64,000 nucleotides of DNA from Embleya hyalina (GTDB lineage: Bacteria; Actinomycetota; Actinomycetes; Streptomycetales; Streptomycetaceae). The notes beneath the pieces are model-generated. The model was not told where the DNA came from. It saw only the letters and a program-made list of their open reading frames with translations, and did not search any database. Both the position numbers and the translations under genes were made by a program. Positions 60,361 to 64,000 of the stretch are shown one piece after another. Each line of letters starts with the position of its first letter. The first letter of the stretch is position 1. Location of the stretch: positions 1 to 64,000 of the forward strand of contig NZ_BIFH01000027.1 of assembly GCF_003967355.1 (NCBI RefSeq). Direction: 5' to 3'.

Positions 60361-61884
60361 TCAGTTGTCGCCGACGCGTTGGCCCAGGGTGACCTCGGTG
60401 GTGGCCTCCTTGCCGTCGCGCTGGTAGGTGACCTTGACCTTGTCGCCCGGGCGGTGGCTCCAGATCTCGCTGAACAGGTCCTCGTAGGAGCCGATCGCGC
60501 GGTTGTTGAGCCTCGTGATCACGTCGCCGGGCTTCAGGCCCGCCTTGGCCGCGGGGCCGTTGGCGGTGACCGGGTCCTGGCCGTTGGGGCTCTGGGCGAC
60601 GATCTGCGCGCCGGTGCCGGTGTAGCGCGAGTCGGGCAGGATGCCCATCTGGGCGTAGACCGGCTTGTTGCCCTGGATCAGGGTGTCGGCGACCCACCGG
60701 GCCTGGTTGATCGGGATGGCGAAGCCGAGGCCGATGCTGCCCGACTCCTGCTGCTGGCCGAACGGCGACTGGCCGCCGCCACCGGTCGAGCGGATCGCCG
60801 AGTTGATCCCGATCACCTCGCCGGCCGCGTTCAGCAGCGGGCCGCCGGAGTTGCCGGGGTTGATCGCCGCGTCGGTCTGGATCGCGTTCATGTAGGAGAC
60901 CTTCTGCTGGTCCCCCGAGGCCACCGGGCGGTCCTTGGCGCTCACGATGCCCGTGGTCACCGTGTTGGAGAGGGTGAACGGCGCGCCGATCGCGATCACC
61001 GGGTCGCCGACCGCGACCTTGTCGTTGTCGCCGAGCGGCAGCGGCTGCACGCTCGCCGGCATGTCGTCGACCTTGATCACGGCGAGGTCGTAGCCCTCGG
61101 CGCGGCCGACGATCTTGGCCGGCTTGGTGGTGCCGTCGGAGAAGGTCACCGACAGCTCGCCTCCGGCGGCGGCCAGCGACACCACGTGGTTGTTGGTGAG
61201 GATGTGGCCCTGCTTGTCGTAGACGAAGCCGGCCCCGGTGCCGGTCTCGGTGCCCTGCCCGGACACCTTGCCCTTGGTCTTGATCGTCACCGTGCTGGGG
61301 ACCGCCTGCTTGGCGATGCCCGCCACGCTCGTGGGCGAGCGGTTCAGCGAGGCCGGGTCCACCGGCGACGAGGACGGGCTGACGCCGGCCGAGGCCGGCT
61401 TGTCGTCGCGGTCCACGATCCACGCGCCCACGCCGCCGCCGACCCCGCCGGCGAGCAGCGCGGCCACCACGGCCGCGACCAGGATCCCCGAGGGGCGGCG
61501 CTTCGGCTTGGGCGGCGCACCGAAGCCCGGGTAGCCCGGGTAGCCGGGATAGGCACCGCCCGTCCCGAACGGCGGAGCCCCCGCACCTCCCGCACCCGAC
61601 CCGGCCGCGAACGCCGCCGGCACCTCGGCGCCCGGCTCACCCGTCGGCGGCAGCTGCGCGGTCGGCGGCCCGACCGGCGTCGGCGGCACCGCCTCGCCCT
61701 GCGGCTGCCCCACGGTGGGCGCCTGCGCCGGCTTGGCCGGCACCTCGGCCCGGAACTCCGGCTCCGCCGACACGTCGGAAAGCCCCTCCGGGCGAGCCGG
61801 CTGCGGTGTGGCGGGAGACGATCCGTGGGCCTCCCCCGGCACCGGTGAACCGACTTCGCCGGTCACGTCGCGATCGTCACTCAC
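60361..61884 (-). CDS. HtrA-like membrane-anchored serine protease with PDZ domain
   Basis: This 507-residue protein has a cytoplasmic Pro/Gly/Tyr-rich N-terminus (about 1-130), one transmembrane helix (about 133-155), a trypsin-like protease domain with the triad His233 (TNNHVV), Asp266 (YDLAVIKV) and Ser346 (GNSGGPL), and a C-terminal PDZ domain (about 410-500, AAKAGLKPGDVITRLNNRAI). It degrades or refolds misfolded exported proteins at the outer face of the membrane. The GTG at 61884 has GGGAGGAA upstream. It is divergent from the phosphodiesterase gene. Confidence 0.92.
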   Translation of the reverse strand: MSDDRDVTGEVGSPVPGEAHGSSPATPQPARPEGLSDVSAEPEFRAEVPAKPAQAPTVGQPQGEAVPPTPVGPPTAQLPPTGEPGAEVPAAFAAGSGAGGAGAPPFGTGGAYPGYPGYPGFGAPPKPKRRPSGILVAAVVAALLAGGVGGGVGAWIVDRDDKPASAGVSPSSSPVDPASLNRSPTSVAGIAKQAVPSTVTIKTKGKVSGQGTETGTGAGFVYDKQGHILTNNHVVSLAAAGGELSVTFSDGTTKPAKIVGRAEGYDLAVIKVDDMPASVQPLPLGDNDKVAVGDPVIAIGAPFTLSNTVTTGIVSAKDRPVASGDQQKVSYMNAIQTDAAINPGNSGGPLLNAAGEVIGINSAIRSTGGGGQSPFGQQQESGSIGLGFAIPINQARWVADTLIQGNKPVYAQMGILPDSRYTGTGAQIVAQSPNGQDPVTANGPAAKAGLKPGDVITRLNNRAIGSYEDLFSEIWSHRPGDKVKVTYQRDGKEATTEVTLGQRVGDN

Positions 61885-62147
61885 GGTCTTCCTCCCACAC
61901 ACTTCGGAATAGTTGTTGGTCACAGCCTTCCCGACGCGCTGTCTGAACACCGTAAGCGCCGAAGGCCCGGGCCGCCCGCGCCCCTTATCCCGGGGTTATC
62001 CACGCAGGTCGGACCGCCCGTACCGGAACGGAAACGGCGCGAAAATCGGCGGAAATTCCACCGCCGTCGGCGCGGCGAAAGCCGATCCCCGGTCCGGCGG
62101 GAGCCGACCCGCGGCCCACGCCCACCTCGGGATGGCACGATTGTGGC

Positions 62148-62987
62148 GTGTCCACCACCGGAGCGCGCCCACTGCGCGCCAACGTGCAGGTCGTCGCCCA
62201 CCGAGGCGCTTCCGACATCGTCCCCGAGCACACGCTCGCGGCCTATCTCCAGGCCATCGAGGACGGCGCCGACGCACTCGAATGCGATGTGCGACTGACC
62301 GCCGACGGCCACCTGGTCTGCGTGCACGACCGCAAGGTCGACCGCACCTCCAACGGCCGCGGCATCGTCTCGACGCTGGAACTCGCGGAGTTGTCCGCGC
62401 TCGACTTCGGCTCCTGGAAGGAATCCGGCGGGGAATCCGGCGTCGAACGCGAACACCCGGACGAGCCGGAGGCACCCGACTGGGACCGCACCTCCGTGCT
62501 CACCCTGGAACGCCTGCTCGAACTCGTGGTCGACGCGCCGCGCACGGTGCGCCTGGCGATCGAGACCAAACACCCCACCCGGTACGCGGGCCTGGTCGAG
62601 CGCCGGCTCGTCGACCTGCTGGAGCGCTTCGGCCTGGCCGAACCGGCCGACGAGGACCCGTCGCTGATCCGGGTGATGAGCTTTTCCCAGCTGTCCCTGC
62701 GCCGGATGCGGCTGATGGCGCCCTCGCTGCCCACCGTGTTCCTGATGGAGCACGTCCCGCTGCTCTTCCGCGACGGCACGCTGCCCCGCGACGTGCGGAT
62801 CGCCGGCCCCAGCATCGACATCGTCCGGGCCCATCCGCGCTACGTCGCCCGCCTGCACCGGGCCGGGCACCGGGTGCACGTGTGGACCGTGGACACCCCC
62901 GAGGACGTCGAATTGTGCCTGCGGCTCGGCGTGGACGCGATCATCACGAATCGGCCACGACAGGTCTTGGCCCAGGTGTCCGGTTAG
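62148..62987 (+). CDS. Glycerophosphodiester phosphodiesterase
   Basis: This 279-residue TIM-barrel enzyme has the GDPD catalytic set: His18-Arg19 (VVAHRGAS), Glu27 (PEHTLAAY), Glu45 and Asp47 (LECDVRLT) and His60 (VCVHDRKVDRTSNG), then the C-terminal VWTVDTPEDVELCLRLGVDAIITNRP. It hydrolyses glycerophosphodiesters to glycerol-3-phosphate and an alcohol, recycling phospholipid head groups. A small acidic insert at about 90-110 is unusual. The protein has no signal peptide and is cytoplasmic. The GTG at 62148 starts directly before the barrel. It probably stands in a conserved Streptomyces neighbourhood with the next two genes. Confidence 0.92.
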   Translation: MSTTGARPLRANVQVVAHRGASDIVPEHTLAAYLQAIEDGADALECDVRLTADGHLVCVHDRKVDRTSNGRGIVSTLELAELSALDFGSWKESGGESGVEREHPDEPEAPDWDRTSVLTLERLLELVVDAPRTVRLAIETKHPTRYAGLVERRLVDLLERFGLAEPADEDPSLIRVMSFSQLSLRRMRLMAPSLPTVFLMEHVPLLFRDGTLPRDVRIAGPSIDIVRAHPRYVARLHRAGHRVHVWTVDTPEDVELCLRLGVDAIITNRPRQVLAQVSG

Positions 62988-63183
62988 ACCCTATTGGGGG
63001 GCGTACGCTGGTAGCCTTTCGCGCCGTTATATCCGTCTTGGCGGGATCGCATACCCCTACACGCCCCTGCACGAGTCGGAGCGCGTGGCGCGCCCCCGTT
63101 TCCCGTCCGTCGGCATCGGGCATCTCAAGCCCGACGCGCGAGACATGTGCGCGAGGCAGGCGTGTGCACGAAGGAGGCCGGGG

Positions 63184-63663
63184 GTGGCAATGGTCGTGGC
63201 CCGTGGGGTGCCCGATTCCGCGGCGGTGTTGGTACCGCACGCTCCGGTCGGGGTGTCCGCGGCTCGGCACCGTCTCGCCACCGACCTCGACGACCGCGGC
63301 ATCGCCCGGGGCGTCGTGGACGACGCGGTGCTGATCCTCTCCGAATTGTTGAGCAACGCGCTGCGGCACGCCCGCGCGCTGCCCTCCGGCAACGTCCGCG
63401 CCGCGTGGTGGGTGCGCCCCGACGGCCTCCTCGCCATCGAGGTCACCGACGGCGGCAGTTCGACCCGCCCGCGCCAGGCCAGTCCGTCCCTGAGCGCGCA
63501 CGGCGGTCGAGGATTGTCGATCATCGGCACCCTCGCCGCCGACTGGGGCGTGCGCGGCACCCCCGACGAGGTCACCGTCTGGGCACTGGTCCCGATCGAG
63601 TCGCGCGCCGCCGACCGGCTGTGGGACGAATTCGACCTGGACGCGGTGGACCCGCTCGACTGA
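63184..63663 (+). CDS. HATPase anti-sigma-factor-like regulator
   Basis: This 159-residue GHKL ATPase of the RsbW type has the N-box LILSELLSNALRHAR (Asn present), the D-box region LLAIEVTDGGSSTRPRQ and the G-box AHGGRGLSIIGTLAADWGV. The catalytic set looks intact, so nucleotide binding is expected. The GTG at 63184 has AAGGAGG 6 bp upstream. An ATG at 63190 is the alternative. It follows the phosphodiesterase gene by 196 bp on the same strand. Its binding partner (sigma or anti-anti-sigma factor) is not in the window. Confidence 0.87.
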   Translation: MAMVVARGVPDSAAVLVPHAPVGVSAARHRLATDLDDRGIARGVVDDAVLILSELLSNALRHARALPSGNVRAAWWVRPDGLLAIEVTDGGSSTRPRQASPSLSAHGGRGLSIIGTLAADWGVRGTPDEVTVWALVPIESRAADRLWDEFDLDAVDPLD

Positions 63664-63810
63664 CCCGCCCCGACACCGAGGCACGGAGACCGCACGCTCG
63701 CCCTCGGCCGCGTGTTCGAGCGTCACCCCATGCCCGCGGAACTCAGTACCCTCGGACCCGGTGAGTCGTCGACCACCATCCCCCCGACACCGAGGCGGAG
63801 AGACCGCAGC

Positions 63811-64000
63811 ATGGGCAAGAAGGCCGCGCTGAAGGGCCACACCGGCAACAAGACCCAGACCGCAGCCGCCACGGGATCCGTCCCGGCCGTCGGCGGTCGC
63901 GAACCCTGCCCGTGCAACTCGGGCCGCCGGTACAAGGCGTGTCACGGGCGCGAGGCGGCCTCCGCCGCCGAGACGCTCGTTCTGCGTCCCTTCCAGGGAC
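63811..64000 (+). CDS. DUF5926 family protein, N-terminal part (cut by window)
   Basis: This is the first 63 codons of a gene that continues past the window. The basic N-terminus (MGKKAALKGHTGNK) is followed by a SEC-C zinc motif (GREPCPCNSGRRYKACHGRE, with Cys-x-Cys and Cys-His ligands) and the start of the DUF5926 domain (LVLRPFQG). SEC-C motifs bind zinc and often mediate protein contacts. The ATG at 63811 has GGAG 10 bp upstream. Its place after the HATPase gene matches the conserved streptomycete order. Confidence 0.85.
   Translation, partial: MGKKAALKGHTGNKTQTAAATGSVPAVGGREPCPCNSGRRYKACHGREAASAAETLVLRPFQG

Noticed and set aside
61996-62004. Single DnaA-box-like TTATCCACG near the HtrA gene
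   Set aside because: It is isolated and has one mismatch, so chance occurrence is the simplest explanation.

Overview
The window is very GC-rich actinobacterial DNA, most likely from a Streptomycetaceae or closely related filamentous actinomycete. The evidence is the frequent GTG starts, the many translationally coupled gene pairs, and several lineage-typical genes: DUF397, small HATPase anti-sigma-like regulators, Rpf/LysM proteins, a DUF5926 protein with a SEC-C motif, and a GT87-PAP2 fusion. Almost all of it reads as chromosomal housekeeping and accessory metabolism. I found no prophage, integrase, transposase or CRISPR array.

Layout. 1-2200: two unassigned small proteins and a spermidine-synthase-like protein. 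2200-8966 (minus): a phosphonate operon with an ABC importer (lipoprotein binding protein, ATPase, two permeases), a PhnX-like HAD hydrolase, an FAD-dependent aminophosphonate oxidoreductase and a GntR/UTRA regulator. 8976-10172: HpnB-type glycosyltransferase. 10775-12611: a coupled trio of LLM (F420-type) oxidoreductase and two small barrel-like proteins. 12615-18337: DUF397, an HATPase regulator and an SbcC/SbcD-like pair. 18923-19547: tRNA-Val and an Rpf-LysM protein. 20212-25980: GNAT, a membrane glycosyltransferase-PAP2 fusion, a small secreted protein and an MprF-like DUF2156 protein. 26096-32689: WGR-propeller protein, metallo-beta-lactamase-fold hydrolase, tandem Usp protein, APC permease and a GlxA-type regulator. 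32690-33245 is gene-free and holds a tight cluster of DnaA-box-like sequences.

33246-43227 is the most coherent metabolic island. An NTF2-like protein and an SDR are transcribed divergently. A DUF4291 gene is followed by a five-gene coupled operon in the order acyl-CoA dehydrogenase, MaoC-DUF35 protein, acyl-CoA dehydrogenase, MaoC protein, lipid-transfer thiolase. This matches the composition of the mycobacterial igr steroid side-chain module (ChsE2, ChsH2, ChsE1, ChsH1, Ltp2). An AlkK-like acyl-CoA ligase follows 1 kb downstream on the other strand, beyond a DUF1906 protein.

43599-56104: a hypothetical protein, a large PAS/degenerate-kinase/receiver protein, tRNA-Ser(GCT), tRNA-Arg(ACG), GNAT, an XRE regulator divergent from an HATPase protein, a secreted protein of near-identical 37-residue repeats, a shortened MmgE/PrpD relative, a TerD-vWA protein and a second Rpf-LysM protein with a long leader. 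57080-64000: a Ser/Thr kinase next to a degraded kinase copy, tRNA-Ser(TGA), an HtrA-like protease, glycerophosphodiester phosphodiesterase, an HATPase regulator and the start of a DUF5926 gene cut by the window end.

No wholly new system is evident. The items most worth a second look are the igr-like operon with its operator-like promoter, the DnaA-box cluster, the transaminase-free phosphonate operon, the 37-residue repeat protein, the kinase/pseudokinase pair and the long structured leader of the second Rpf gene.
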